Shown piece by piece: positions 17,547-25,435 of a stretch of DNA of 46,323 bases. The stretch lies in the NCBI GenBank assembly GCA_964243295.1, contig CAXTEJ010000027.1:1-46323 (forward strand). The letters are read 5' to 3'. How positions within the stretch are numbered: position 1 is the first letter of the stretch; each line of letters begins with the position of its first letter. Source of the stretch: CAXTEJ01 sp964243295. GTDB taxonomy: Bacteria > Actinomycetota > Actinomycetes > Actinomycetales > Angustibacteraceae. Under the pieces are notes generated by a model. It saw only the letters and a program-made list of their open reading frames with translations. It ran no database searches and was not told where the DNA came from. The position numbers were made by a program, and so were the translations under genes.

Positions 17547-18995
17547 GTGTCCAAGGTCCTGACGTCCCTGCCCATCGGCGAGCGCGTGGGGATCGCCTTC
17601 TCCGGCGGTCTCGACACCTCCGTGGCCGTCGCGTGGATGCGCGACCGGGGGGCGGTGCCGTGCACCTACACCGCCGACCTCGGCCAGTACGACGAGCCCG
17701 ACATCGCGTCGGTGCCCGGCCGGGCGACGGCGTACGGCGCCGAGCTGGCGCGGCTGGTCGACTGCCGCGCCGCGCTGGTGGAGGAGGGGCTGGCGGCGCT
17801 GACGTGCGGCGCCTTCCACATCCGCTCGGGCGGGCGCAGCTACTTCAACACCACCCCGCTCGGCCGCGCCGTCACCGGCACGCTCCTGGTGCGCGCGATG
17901 CTCGAGGACGATGTCCAGATCTGGGGCGACGGCTCGACGTTCAAGGGCAACGACATCGAGCGGTTCTACCGCTACGGCTTGCTGGCCAACCCCTCGCTGC
18001 GCATCTACAAGCCGTGGCTGGACGCCGACTTCGTCACCGAGCTCGGCGGCCGCACCGAGATGTCGCAGTGGCTGGTGGCGCACGACCTGCCCTACCGCGA
18101 CAGCACCGAGAAGGCCTACTCGACCGACGCCAACATCTGGGGCGCCACGCACGAGGCCAAGTCGCTCGAGCACCTGGACGCGAGCGTCGAGGTCGTCGAG
18201 CCCATCATGGGCGTGCGCTTCTGGGACCCCGAGGTCGAGGTGGTGGCCGAGGACGTCACGATCGGCTTCGAGCAGGGCCGGCCGGTGAGCGTGGACGGGC
18301 GCACCTTCGAGACCGCGGTCGAGCTGGTGATGGCCGTCAACGAGGTCGGCGGACGGCACGGCATGGGCATGAGCGACCAGATCGAGAACCGCATCATCGA
18401 GGCCAAGAGCCGCGGCATCTACGAGGCGCCGGGCATGGCGCTGCTGCACGCGGCCTACGAGCGGCTGCTCAACGCGATCCACAACGAGGACACGATCGCG
18501 GCCTACCACGCCGAGGGACGTCGGCTCGGCCGGCTCATGTACGAGGGCCGCTGGCTCGACCCGCAGGCGCTCATGCTGCGCGAGTCGCTGCAGCGCTGGG
18601 TGGGCACCGCCGTCACCGGCGAGGTGACGCTGCGGCTGCGGCGCGGTGAGGACTACTCGCTGATCGACACCTCCGGCCCGGCGTTCAGCTACCACCCCGA
18701 CAAGCTGTCGATGGAGCGGACGGCGGACTCCGCCTTCGGCCCGGTCGACCGCATCGGCCAGCTCACCATGCGCAACCTCGACATCGCCGACTCGCGGGCC
18801 AAGCTCGAGCAGTACGCCGACCTCGGCATGGTCGGCAGCTCGCACCCCCGCCTGATCGGCGCAGCCCAGGCGGCCTCCACCGGCCTGATCGGCGCGATGC
18901 CCGCTGGCGGCGCGCAGGTCATCGCCTCGCGCGGCCGCATCTCCGGCGAGGACGAGCTGCTGGACCGCGCCGCGATGGAGGCCGGCACCGACTGA
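17547..18995 (+). CDS. argG: Argininosuccinate synthase, long form
   Basis: 482 residues from the GTG at 17547. The N-type ATP pyrophosphatase motif AFSGGLDTS is at residues 17-25, and DLGQYDEPD and the substrate-binding segments WGDGSTFKGNDIERFYRYG and YSTDANIWGATHEAKSLE are intact. The length and the extended C-terminus match the long ArgG class (as in E. coli) rather than the 400-residue actinobacterial type. It joins citrulline and aspartate in arginine synthesis, in the cytoplasm. It stands alone, outside any arginine cluster, with no ribosome-binding site and an ArgR-like palindrome immediately upstream. Confidence 0.95.
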   Translation: MSKVLTSLPIGERVGIAFSGGLDTSVAVAWMRDRGAVPCTYTADLGQYDEPDIASVPGRATAYGAELARLVDCRAALVEEGLAALTCGAFHIRSGGRSYFNTTPLGRAVTGTLLVRAMLEDDVQIWGDGSTFKGNDIERFYRYGLLANPSLRIYKPWLDADFVTELGGRTEMSQWLVAHDLPYRDSTEKAYSTDANIWGATHEAKSLEHLDASVEVVEPIMGVRFWDPEVEVVAEDVTIGFEQGRPVSVDGRTFETAVELVMAVNEVGGRHGMGMSDQIENRIIEAKSRGIYEAPGMALLHAAYERLLNAIHNEDTIAAYHAEGRRLGRLMYEGRWLDPQALMLRESLQRWVGTAVTGEVTLRLRRGEDYSLIDTSGPAFSYHPDKLSMERTADSAFGPVDRIGQLTMRNLDIADSRAKLEQYADLGMVGSSHPRLIGAAQAASTGLIGAMPAGGAQVIASRGRISGEDELLDRAAMEAGTD

Positions 18996-19004
18996 GCGGC
19001 CTGC

Positions 19005-20537
19005 TCAGCCGGACGTCGTCCGCACGGCCTCGCTCGTCGCCTCGAGCAGGATGACGTCGTAGAGCTGGACCCGACCGCGGCCCAGCGCCTTCGCCGCGTA
19101 CATCGCGACGTCGGCCCGGCGGGTCAGGTGCTCGGCGCTGACGCCGGGTGTCACGGGTGCGACGCCGATGCTGACGCCGACGCGCACGGGCGCGCCCGCC
19201 AGCGTCACCGGTTGGGCGAGCAGGTGCACCAGCCGCTGCCCGAGCTCGGTGGCCGCCGCGACGTCGGCGCCGGGCAGCAGCACCGCGAACTCGTCACCGC
19301 CGAGCCGGGCCGCGACGTCGCGACCGGACAGCTGCGAGGTCACGCGGGACCCGACCTCACGCAGCAGGTCGTCGCCGGCCGCGTGCCCGAGCCGGTCGTT
19401 CACCGACTTGAAGCCGTCGAGGTCGAGGTAGAGCAGCGTGGTGTCGCCGGCGTCGTGGGCGGCGAGGTGGCGCCCGAGCTCGTCGTCGAAGGCGGATCGG
19501 TTGAGCAGCCCGGTCAGCCCGTCGGTGCGCGCGCGGTCGTGGAGGTCCTGGTGCATGGCGCTGCTGCGCAGGGCCAGCCCGAGCATGCCGAGAGCCGAGG
19601 TCACCGCCGGCAGCGCGTCGCTCGACAGCAGGTCGGGAGCGCCCATGAGGACGACGGCGCCGTCGAGCCCCGGCACCGCGAGGCACATCCACTCCAGCGG
19701 CTCACCCGCCGCGGCGTCGAGCTCGGTCGAGGTGAAGGTGGCCTCGGCGGGCTCGTAGGGGTCGGGCCCGGCCGCGAGCGGCGGCAGCCCGTTGGCCGAG
19801 AGCCGCTCGGGCACGGCCACGAAGTACCCCGTGGCGCGCGTGACGCGCAACCCTCCGGCGTCCGCAGTGAGGGTCAGACTCCGAAGCCCCGGCGTGGCGT
19901 CGGTCAGCTCGCGCGCGGTGTGCCAGCCCGCCGCGACGATGTCGGCGGCGTCGGTCAGCCCGAGCAGCCGGCTGCCCAGCGCCGCGAGCACCGTCGAGCG
20001 TCGCTGCGCCCTCTCGCGGGCGAACAAACCCACCGCGAGGTAGCGCGCGACGGCCGAGGTCAGGGCGAACACCGGCAGCGTCCCGAGGATCGCCGCGGTC
20101 GGCGCGGCCCCCACGTGGCCGGGCACCAGCGGCCACAGCAGCAGTGAGGTGGCGTACGCGGCGCCCAGGCCAGCGGTGTGCAGCGCGACCGAGCGCGTGG
20201 AGCCGTAGATCGCGCGGGCCCACAGCAGTGGGAACCCCACGCCGAACGTCATCGGCGGGTCGTACGACGATGCGGCGAGCACCGTCAGGCCCAGCACGTC
20301 GAGCACGTCGACCGCCCAGCCGGTGTCGTCACTGCGGTACCGGCTCACGGCCGCGAGCCCGAGCGCCAGCAGGCCGACCACAGTTCCCAGCGCCGCGAGC
20401 GGCCGGACGCCGATGAGGGCGCTGGGGGTGTTGACGGCCAGCGCGGCCAGCAGCGCACCGCAGAACAGCCAGCGCGTCTGCCGCACCAGGCCGCGGGGCC
20501 GGTACCGCACGACGGCGCTCGGGTGCGAGCGGCTCAC
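19005..20537 (-). CDS. Membrane-bound diguanylate cyclase (GGDEF)
   Basis: About 510 residues from the GTG at 20537, which has GAGGTG 6 bases ahead; GTG 20546 is an alternative. Several membrane helices occupy residues about 20-185, then a GAF-like sensor region (ERRSTVLAALGSRLLG onward, to about 320), then the cyclase domain starting DRARTDGLTGLLNRSAFDDE. The active site LGGDEF is at about 412-417, so it should make cyclic di-GMP. The residues before it are SGRDVAARL, so the RxxD inhibitory site is absent. Ends 9 bases from argG, convergent. No EAL domain. Confidence 0.9.
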   Translation of the reverse strand: MSRSHPSAVVRYRPRGLVRQTRWLFCGALLAALAVNTPSALIGVRPLAALGTVVGLLALGLAAVSRYRSDDTGWAVDVLDVLGLTVLAASSYDPPMTFGVGFPLLWARAIYGSTRSVALHTAGLGAAYATSLLLWPLVPGHVGAAPTAAILGTLPVFALTSAVARYLAVGLFARERAQRRSTVLAALGSRLLGLTDAADIVAAGWHTARELTDATPGLRSLTLTADAGGLRVTRATGYFVAVPERLSANGLPPLAAGPDPYEPAEATFTSTELDAAAGEPLEWMCLAVPGLDGAVVLMGAPDLLSSDALPAVTSALGMLGLALRSSAMHQDLHDRARTDGLTGLLNRSAFDDELGRHLAAHDAGDTTLLYLDLDGFKSVNDRLGHAAGDDLLREVGSRVTSQLSGRDVAARLGGDEFAVLLPGADVAAATELGQRLVHLLAQPVTLAGAPVRVGVSIGVAPVTPGVSAEHLTRRADVAMYAAKALGRGRVQLYDVILLEATSEAVRTTSG

Positions 20538-20696
20538 GAGCCCCACCTCGTCGCGACCACCGCGCAGCTGCCCAGCGACGGGCGCGGGGCAGGGCCGCCG
20601 AGGCCGGGGCGCACAGGTGTGGTCACAGCCGTAGACGTCGGTTGCTGCTGATCATGACTGAACCTGCCGTTGGGGGGAACACCTCACCCCCGGCTC

Positions 20697-20731
20697 GGCG
20701 TCACCGACCTCCTGCACCGGGCGGTGACGCC
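20697..20731. terminator. Perfect 10-bp inverted repeat downstream of the DUF2335 gene
   Basis: GGCGTCACCG (20697-20706) and CGGTGACGCC (20722-20731) are perfectly complementary around a 15-base loop. It lies about 30 bases beyond the stop of the minus-strand DUF2335 gene and before the GGDEF gene, so it is a likely transcription terminator of the GC-rich type without a T-run. The remainder of this 222-base gap shows nothing recognisable. Confidence 0.5.
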
Positions 20732-20759
20732 GCTGCGCGGACGACCGCGGTCGCGTGCC

Positions 20760-21137
20760 TCAGCTGACGGTCGCGGCGGGCCCCCGGTCGCGACGCCAGT
20801 ACACCGACGCGAGGACGCCGAGGTCGCACACCGCGAGGACCGTGCCCGACAGCTCGTGGTCGGTGGCGATCAGCCTCGACGCGGCCGCGAACACGACCAG
20901 CACGATGGCGAGACCGAGCAGCTGCCCGAGCCGCTCACTGCGCGCAGCACCCTCGACGAGGTGGCGCTCCATGTCGATGCGGTGCTCGGCCTGGCGCTCG
21001 AGCATCGCGAGGATCCGGTCGGCTGCGCCGGGCAGCACCTGCTCGTAGGCGGAGAAGGTGTCGGCCGAGGGCAGCTCGCCGAGCGCCACCGACACACCCT
21101 CGTGGGCGGTGTCGAGCTGCTCGTCGGCGGCGCTCAC
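20760..21137 (-). CDS. DUF2335-like membrane protein
   Basis: 125 residues from a GTG. The middle reads YEQVLPGAADRILAMLERQA and EHRIDMERHLVEGAARSERL, the charged amphipathic helix typical of DUF2335, followed by two membrane helices (LGQLLGLAIVLVVFAAASRL and GTVLAVCDLGVLASVYW). Function of the family is unknown. The start overlaps the stop of the small gene at 21134 in a GTGA, so the two should be translated as a pair. Family assignment is by pattern from memory. Confidence 0.7.
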   Translation of the reverse strand: MSAADEQLDTAHEGVSVALGELPSADTFSAYEQVLPGAADRILAMLERQAEHRIDMERHLVEGAARSERLGQLLGLAIVLVVFAAASRLIATDHELSGTVLAVCDLGVLASVYWRRDRGPAATVS

Positions 21138-21343
21138 GGGCGTCGTCGCAGCGTCGCTGCGCCCTCGTCGAGGCCGCGGGCGTACTGCGAGGGCCAGCTA
21201 CGCAGGCCCGGCACCAGCGGGGCGCCGCTGCGCACCTGCCGCGCCATCCGCAGCAGCCGCCCCGACCCGGCGAGCGTGACGAGCGACGCGACACCCGTCG
21301 CGGCGCTCGGCAGGGCGGCGGGGCGCTGCGGCGAGGACGGCAT
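21134..21343 (-). CDS. Small hypothetical protein coupled to the DUF2335 gene
   Basis: 69 residues from the ATG at 21343. The sequence has a short weakly hydrophobic helix (GVASLVTLAGSGRLLRMARQ), then SGAPLVPGLRSWPSQYARGL and a basic end. The frame is open further upstream, but those residues are Arg/Pro/Ser-rich and read like a shadow of the neighbouring region, so the internal ATG is preferred. Its stop overlaps the next GTG. No recognised family; support comes from coupling and composition. Confidence 0.5.
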   Translation of the reverse strand: MPSSPQRPAALPSAATGVASLVTLAGSGRLLRMARQVRSGAPLVPGLRSWPSQYARGLDEGAATLRRRP

Positions 21344-21428
21344 GGCACGACGGTAGACCACCTGCAGGCGTCGGGGCCGGCGTCCGGCACGCGGCGAGCG
21401 GGGTGTCTCGCGCGGCTCGGTGGCCGGC

Positions 21429-22625
21429 TCAGTCGCTGGCGCAGGCGCCGACCGGGACCGTGCGGGTGGCGCCGGCTGCCGCCTCGAGCACGGGCCGCGA
21501 CTCGTCCAGCGTGAGCGCGTAGCCGGTGCTGTCGTCGTCCAGGCTCTTGGCGAAGACGACGCCAACGACCCGGCCCTGGGCCGACAGCAGCGGCCCACCG
21601 GAGTTGCCCGGCTGCACCCGGGCGAACAGGGAGTAGACCTCGCGCACCGACCGCTGGTCGCCGTAGATGTCCTCCCCGCGGGCCGACAGGACGTCGCGCA
21701 CGCGGGCGGCGTCGAGCCGGTAGGGGCCGTCGAGCGGGAAGCCGGCGACGACCGCGGTGTCGTCGGGCTCGAGGTCGCTGCCGAGCGGCACGGCCGGGGC
21801 GGGCAGCCCGGGCACGGCGATCACGGCGAGGTCGCGCCGGGGGTCGAAGACGACGACACGGCCGGGGTAGCGGCGTCCGACGCCGCCGACGCTGACCTCG
21901 GGCTCCTCGACGCCGGCCACGACGTGGGCGTTGGTGACCACGCGCTGCGACGCGACCACCCAGCCGCTGCCCTCCTGCGACCGGCCGCAGGACGCCGCCA
22001 GCCCCGTGACCTTGACGACCGACCGGCCGGCCCGGCGGACCGCGGCCGTCACGAGCGCCGACCCGTCGGGCGCAGGCACGTCGCGGATGCGCTCGGGACC
22101 GAGGCCGGCGAACACGCGGGGTGCGCCCTCGACGTCCAGCAGCCGGCGGAAGCCCTCAAAGACGCGGTCGGACCCGATGGGGGCGACGGCGTCGATGCTC
22201 TGCACGATCCGTGACGACGCGACGCCGCGCGAGACGACGGCGGACGGGCCGGTGCGCAGCGCGGCGGCGACCACGCCCACGAGCAGGCAGACGGCGACGA
22301 CGCCGGACGCGGCGCCGAGGGCGGAGTCGACCGCCCGCAGCGGCCGGGTGCGCAGCGACCGGCGGGCGTCGCGGCCGAGGGTCGCGCCGACGGCCTGACC
22401 GATGGTGGCGGCCGCGAGCACGCCGATCACCACGGCGATCAGCTGCCGGACGTCGCCGGTTCCGGGCGTGAGGTAGCGGTCGATCAGCCGGGGCAGGCCC
22501 CACAGGGCGAGCGCGCCGCCGCCGAGGAAGCCGGTGAGCGACAGCAGGCTCACCACGAGCCCCTGCCGGTAGCCCGAGACCGCGTAGCCGACCAGCACCA
22601 GGCCGAGCACGACGTCGATGATCAT
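21429..22625 (-). CDS. MarP-type membrane serine protease (CvpA domain plus chymotrypsin-like protease)
   Basis: 398 residues. Four membrane helices of the CvpA type fill residues 1-125, then a linker, then an extracytoplasmic trypsin-like domain with the triad His234 (TNAHVV), Asp265 (RRDLAVIA) and Ser342 (PGNSGGPL). Cys213 and Cys395 sit at nearly the same positions as the disulfide described for M. tuberculosis MarP (Rv3671c), which protects against acid and oxidative stress. Located 16 bases after the nudL-like gene, in the same order as Rv3672c-Rv3671c. Orthology is inferred from motifs and synteny. Confidence 0.92.
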   Translation of the reverse strand: MIIDVVLGLVLVGYAVSGYRQGLVVSLLSLTGFLGGGALALWGLPRLIDRYLTPGTGDVRQLIAVVIGVLAAATIGQAVGATLGRDARRSLRTRPLRAVDSALGAASGVVAVCLLVGVVAAALRTGPSAVVSRGVASSRIVQSIDAVAPIGSDRVFEGFRRLLDVEGAPRVFAGLGPERIRDVPAPDGSALVTAAVRRAGRSVVKVTGLAASCGRSQEGSGWVVASQRVVTNAHVVAGVEEPEVSVGGVGRRYPGRVVVFDPRRDLAVIAVPGLPAPAVPLGSDLEPDDTAVVAGFPLDGPYRLDAARVRDVLSARGEDIYGDQRSVREVYSLFARVQPGNSGGPLLSAQGRVVGVVFAKSLDDDSTGYALTLDESRPVLEAAAGATRTVPVGACASD

Positions 22626-22641
22626 CGCGGCACGTCGGACG

Positions 22642-23310
22642 TCATCGCGGGACGACCGTCAGCAGGGCGAGGACGTCGTCCGGCAGCGGCTGGGTCGAGG
22701 CCTCGTCCCACGGCTGCTCGAGGCCGGCGAGGCGAAGCGTCCAGGCCAGCAGCCCGGCGGTGAAGCCCCAGACGTAGAGGCCGCCCGCGCGAAAGCCCGG
22801 ACCGAGGTAGCCGCTGGGGTGGTGCGTCATGAAACGGTTGGCGGGGTCGACCAGCTCGGCCAGCGGCACGCGGACGACGGCCGCGACCTCGGCCGCGTCG
22901 ACCGGGGCGACGCTGGCGTGGCCGTCCCACCAGCCGAGGACGGGCGTGACGACGTTGCCGCTGACCGTCAGGGCCATGTCGGGCAGCGTGCCCAGCACCG
23001 TCACCTCGGACGCCGCCAGCCCGGTCTCCTCCTGCGTCTCACGCAGCGCGGTGGCGACGACGTCGGCGTCCTCGGGGTCGGCGCGGCCGCCGGGAAAGGA
23101 CACCTGGCCGGCGTGCGATCGCAGGGTGCGTGAGCGCTCGGTCAGCAGCACGTCGGGGCCGCGGTCCGGCGTCCCGTCGCTGAAGGCGAGCAGCACCGCG
23201 GACCGGCGCCCGGCCGCGCCCTGCGGCCGCGACCACGACGGCTGCGTGCCGACCGCGAGCCCGGGCACGGCGGCGAGGCGCTCGCGCAGCGCGGGACCGG
23301 TCGCCGTCAC
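22642..23310 (-). CDS. CoA pyrophosphatase-type Nudix hydrolase (NudL family)
   Basis: 222 residues from a GTG that overlaps the nth stop (GTGA). The family signature is complete: LLTERSRTLRSHAGQVSF (residues about 55-72) followed directly by PGG, with the Nudix core RETQEETGL at 90-98. These enzymes split CoA or its derivatives into 3',5'-ADP and phosphopantetheine. It corresponds in position to Rv3672c. In mycobacteria a thioredoxin-like gene lies between this gene and nth; here the two overlap, so that gene is absent. Confidence 0.9.
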   Translation of the reverse strand: MTATGPALRERLAAVPGLAVGTQPSWSRPQGAAGRRSAVLLAFSDGTPDRGPDVLLTERSRTLRSHAGQVSFPGGRADPEDADVVATALRETQEETGLAASEVTVLGTLPDMALTVSGNVVTPVLGWWDGHASVAPVDAAEVAAVVRVPLAELVDPANRFMTHHPSGYLGPGFRAGGLYVWGFTAGLLAWTLRLAGLEQPWDEASTQPLPDDVLALLTVVPR

Positions 23311-24038
23311 GGCTGGGCCTCGGTCGCGCGCTCGTACCTCAGCAGGCCGCGGGCGCGGACGGGGTCGGTCTCGCCCTCGCCGTACGACGGGCACAGCGCG
23401 TCGAGCGGGCAGGCGCCGCACGCGGGCTTGCGTGCGTGGCAGGTGCGGCGCCCGTGGAAGATCAGGACGTGCGACAGGGGTGTCCAGTCGCGCCCCTCGA
23501 ACAGCGCCCCGACGGCGTGCTCGACCTTCACCGGGTCGGTCTCCTCGGTCCACCCCAGCCGCCGCGAGAGCCGCCCGAAGTGCGTGTCGACCGTGATGCC
23601 CGGCAGCCCGAAGGCGTCGCCGCGCACCACGTGGGCGGTCTTGCGACCCACGCCGGGCAGCGTGACGAGGTCCTCCAGGCGCCGCGGCACCTGCCCGTCG
23701 TACCGCTCGACGAGGGCCTGCCCCAGCTTGACGAGGTTGTCGGCCTTGGCGCGGAAGAACCCGGTCGGCCGGATGATCGCCTCGACGTCGGCCCGGTCGG
23801 CGCCCGCGAGCGCCGCGGCGTCGGGGTAGCGCGCGAACAGCGCCGGCGTGACCGTGTTTACCCGCGCGTCGGTCGTCTGCGCCGACAGCACGGTCGCAAC
23901 CAGCAGCTGCAGCGGCGTGGTGAAGTCGAGCTCGCAGCGGGCGTAGGGGTAGAGGTCGAGCAGCTCGCGGTAGGCCCGTCGCGCCCGGCGCTTGCGCGCC
24001 AGCGTCGATTCAGTCGCTGCGGCTGTCGAGGCTGGCAC
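23307..24038 (-). CDS. nth: Endonuclease III, DNA glycosylase/AP lyase
   Basis: 243 residues from the GTG at 24038, chosen because it gives the usual short N-terminus; GTG 24071 would add 11 residues. The helix-hairpin-helix LPGVGRKTAHVV carries catalytic Lys133, VDTHFGRLSRR carries Asp151, and the [4Fe-4S] loop is C200-x6-C-x2-C-x5-C216. It removes oxidised pyrimidines from DNA and cuts the abasic strand. First gene of a minus-strand operon nth / nudL-like / marP. A large palindromic repeat lies upstream at 24153-24240. Confidence 0.95.
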   Translation of the reverse strand: MPASTAAATESTLARKRRARRAYRELLDLYPYARCELDFTTPLQLLVATVLSAQTTDARVNTVTPALFARYPDAAALAGADRADVEAIIRPTGFFRAKADNLVKLGQALVERYDGQVPRRLEDLVTLPGVGRKTAHVVRGDAFGLPGITVDTHFGRLSRRLGWTEETDPVKVEHAVGALFEGRDWTPLSHVLIFHGRRTCHARKPACGACPLDALCPSYGEGETDPVRARGLLRYERATEAQP

Positions 24039-24152
24039 TCCCGCAGCGTACGGCGCGCCCCTGGGCGTCACCCCCGCCGACCGGGCGACGCCCCGCTCCG
24101 TACCGCGGCGAGCCTTGACCCGCGGCCGCGGCGTGGCTCTGGGGGCCTGCGA

Positions 24153-24240
24153 CCGTGATCACGTTACGTAGGGCTGGGTGCGCTTCCCGAGGCATGCACG
24201 CCACGTGAAGCGCACCGCCACCTACGTAACGTGATCACGG
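24153..24240. repeat. 88-base palindromic element C (full member of the CCGTGATCACGTTACGT family)
   Basis: CCGTGATCACGTTACGTAGG (24153-24172) and CCTACGTAACGTGATCACGG (24221-24240) are perfectly complementary over 20 bp. A second inner stem GGTGCGCTTC (24177-24186) with GAAGCGCACC (24207-24216) adds 10 perfect pairs after a 4-base mismatch, leaving a 20-base loop. The left 60 bases match repeat B0 at 17036. It stands between divergent nth and the small plus-strand gene. It could be an element scattered by a transposase in trans, a structured RNA, or a protein-binding palindrome. Confidence 0.8.
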
Positions 24241-24333
24241 CAGCCCCCACCGCCGGCTGGCCCGCCCGGGTGAGCGGCGCGGGGGTACCTCAAGCGCGTG
24301 CGCCGCGTCCCCGATCTGTGGCAGGTGACCCTG

Positions 24334-24699
24334 ATGAGCGACGCCGACCTCCACCCGCTGCGCGCCGAGCGGCAGTGGCTGCTCGAGGAGGTCGAGCGGC
24401 TCGCGTGGCTGCGCCGTGTCGTGGTGGCGCGACGCGACGTCGAGGTGGCCCGGCTGGCCGGCTTCGGCCCCGACCTGTGGGGAGGCGGCGTGCTGCCGGA
24501 CGTCGTCCGCGTGGCGCTCGAGCACGACGCGGGCCACGGCCCCCGGCTGCTCGGCGCGCTGTGCGCGTCGGAGAAGGCGCTGGCAGCCGCGACCGTCGGC
24601 ACGCGGCGCGACCTCGATCGCGCCACCTGCGAGCTGCTGCGCCGCTACGCCACCCGTCCGGCCCTGTGCCTGAGCGCCGTGAGCGCTACCGGGCGGTAG
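24334..24699 (+). CDS. Hypothetical protein, helical
   Basis: 121 residues from the ATG at 24334, with AGGTGA 5 bases upstream; the frame opens at GTG 24298. Amphipathic helices dominate (LHPLRAERQWLLEEVERLAW, RRVVVARRDVEVARLAGF, LLGALCASEKALAAATVG). Three Cys occur in the C-terminal half. No transmembrane segment or known motif is recognised. It lies just upstream of crp, 58 bases from the preferred crp start, and may share its transcript. Confidence 0.6.
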   Translation: MSDADLHPLRAERQWLLEEVERLAWLRRVVVARRDVEVARLAGFGPDLWGGGVLPDVVRVALEHDAGHGPRLLGALCASEKALAAATVGTRRDLDRATCELLRRYATRPALCLSAVSATGR

Positions 24700-24757
24700 C
24701 CTCCCGATGACCGGGGGCCGCACCGAGGCTGCCCCGCGAGCGCAGGAGGGGGTCCGG

Positions 24758-25435
24758 TTGGACGCCGACGTCATGCGGAGGGCACCGCTGTTCGCCGCCC
24801 TCGACGAGGACGCGTCGTCCTCCCTGCGCGACAGCATGCAGCGGGTGTCGCTGCGCCGCGGCACGGTGCTGTTCGCCGAGGGCGACCAGGGCGACCGTCT
24901 CTACGTCGTCGTCGACGGCAAGATCAAGCTGGGCCGCCACAGCAGCGACGGCCGCGAGAACCTGCTGGCGATCATCGGTCCCGGCGAGATGTTCGGCGAG
25001 CTCAGCCTGTTCGACCCCGGCCCCCGCACCTCGACCGCCACCGCGGTCGGCGAGTGCGAGCTCATCGCCCTGGGCCACCAGGAGCTCGAGCCCTGGCTGC
25101 TGCGCCACCCCGAGGTCTCGGTCCAGCTGCTGCAGGCGCTGGCCCGCCGGCTGCGCCGCACCAACGACTCGCTCGCCGACCTCGTCTTCTCCGACGTCCC
25201 CGGCCGCGTCGCGAAGGCGCTGCTCGACCTCGCCAACCGCTTCGGGCGCCCCGTCGAGGGCGGCATCCGGGTGGCCCACGAGCTGACGCAGGAAGAGCTC
25301 GCCCAGCTCGTCGGCGCCTCCCGCGAGACCGTCAACAAGGCGCTCGCCGACTTCGCCGGCCGCGGCTGGCTGCGCGTCGAGGCCCGAGCCGTGGTCCTGC
25401 TGGACGTCGAGCGGCTGCGTCACCGCTCCCGCTGA
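24758..25435 (+). CDS. crp: Crp/Fnr family cAMP-responsive regulator
   Basis: 225 residues from a TTG at 24758 with a strong AGGAGGGGG about 7 bases ahead; this start matches M. tuberculosis Crp (Rv3676, 224 residues). The cyclic-nucleotide phosphate-binding cassette GEMFGELSLFDPGPRTSTAT is intact, followed by the dimer helix and the helix-turn-helix LTQEELAQLVGASRETVNKA with FAGRGWLRVE. Very close to mycobacterial Crp throughout (for example SDVPGRVAKALLDLANRFG). Global regulator of carbon and redox genes. Its 3' end overlaps the convergent MBL gene by 16 bases. Confidence 0.94.
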   Translation: MDADVMRRAPLFAALDEDASSSLRDSMQRVSLRRGTVLFAEGDQGDRLYVVVDGKIKLGRHSSDGRENLLAIIGPGEMFGELSLFDPGPRTSTATAVGECELIALGHQELEPWLLRHPEVSVQLLQALARRLRRTNDSLADLVFSDVPGRVAKALLDLANRFGRPVEGGIRVAHELTQEELAQLVGASRETVNKALADFAGRGWLRVEARAVVLLDVERLRHRSR

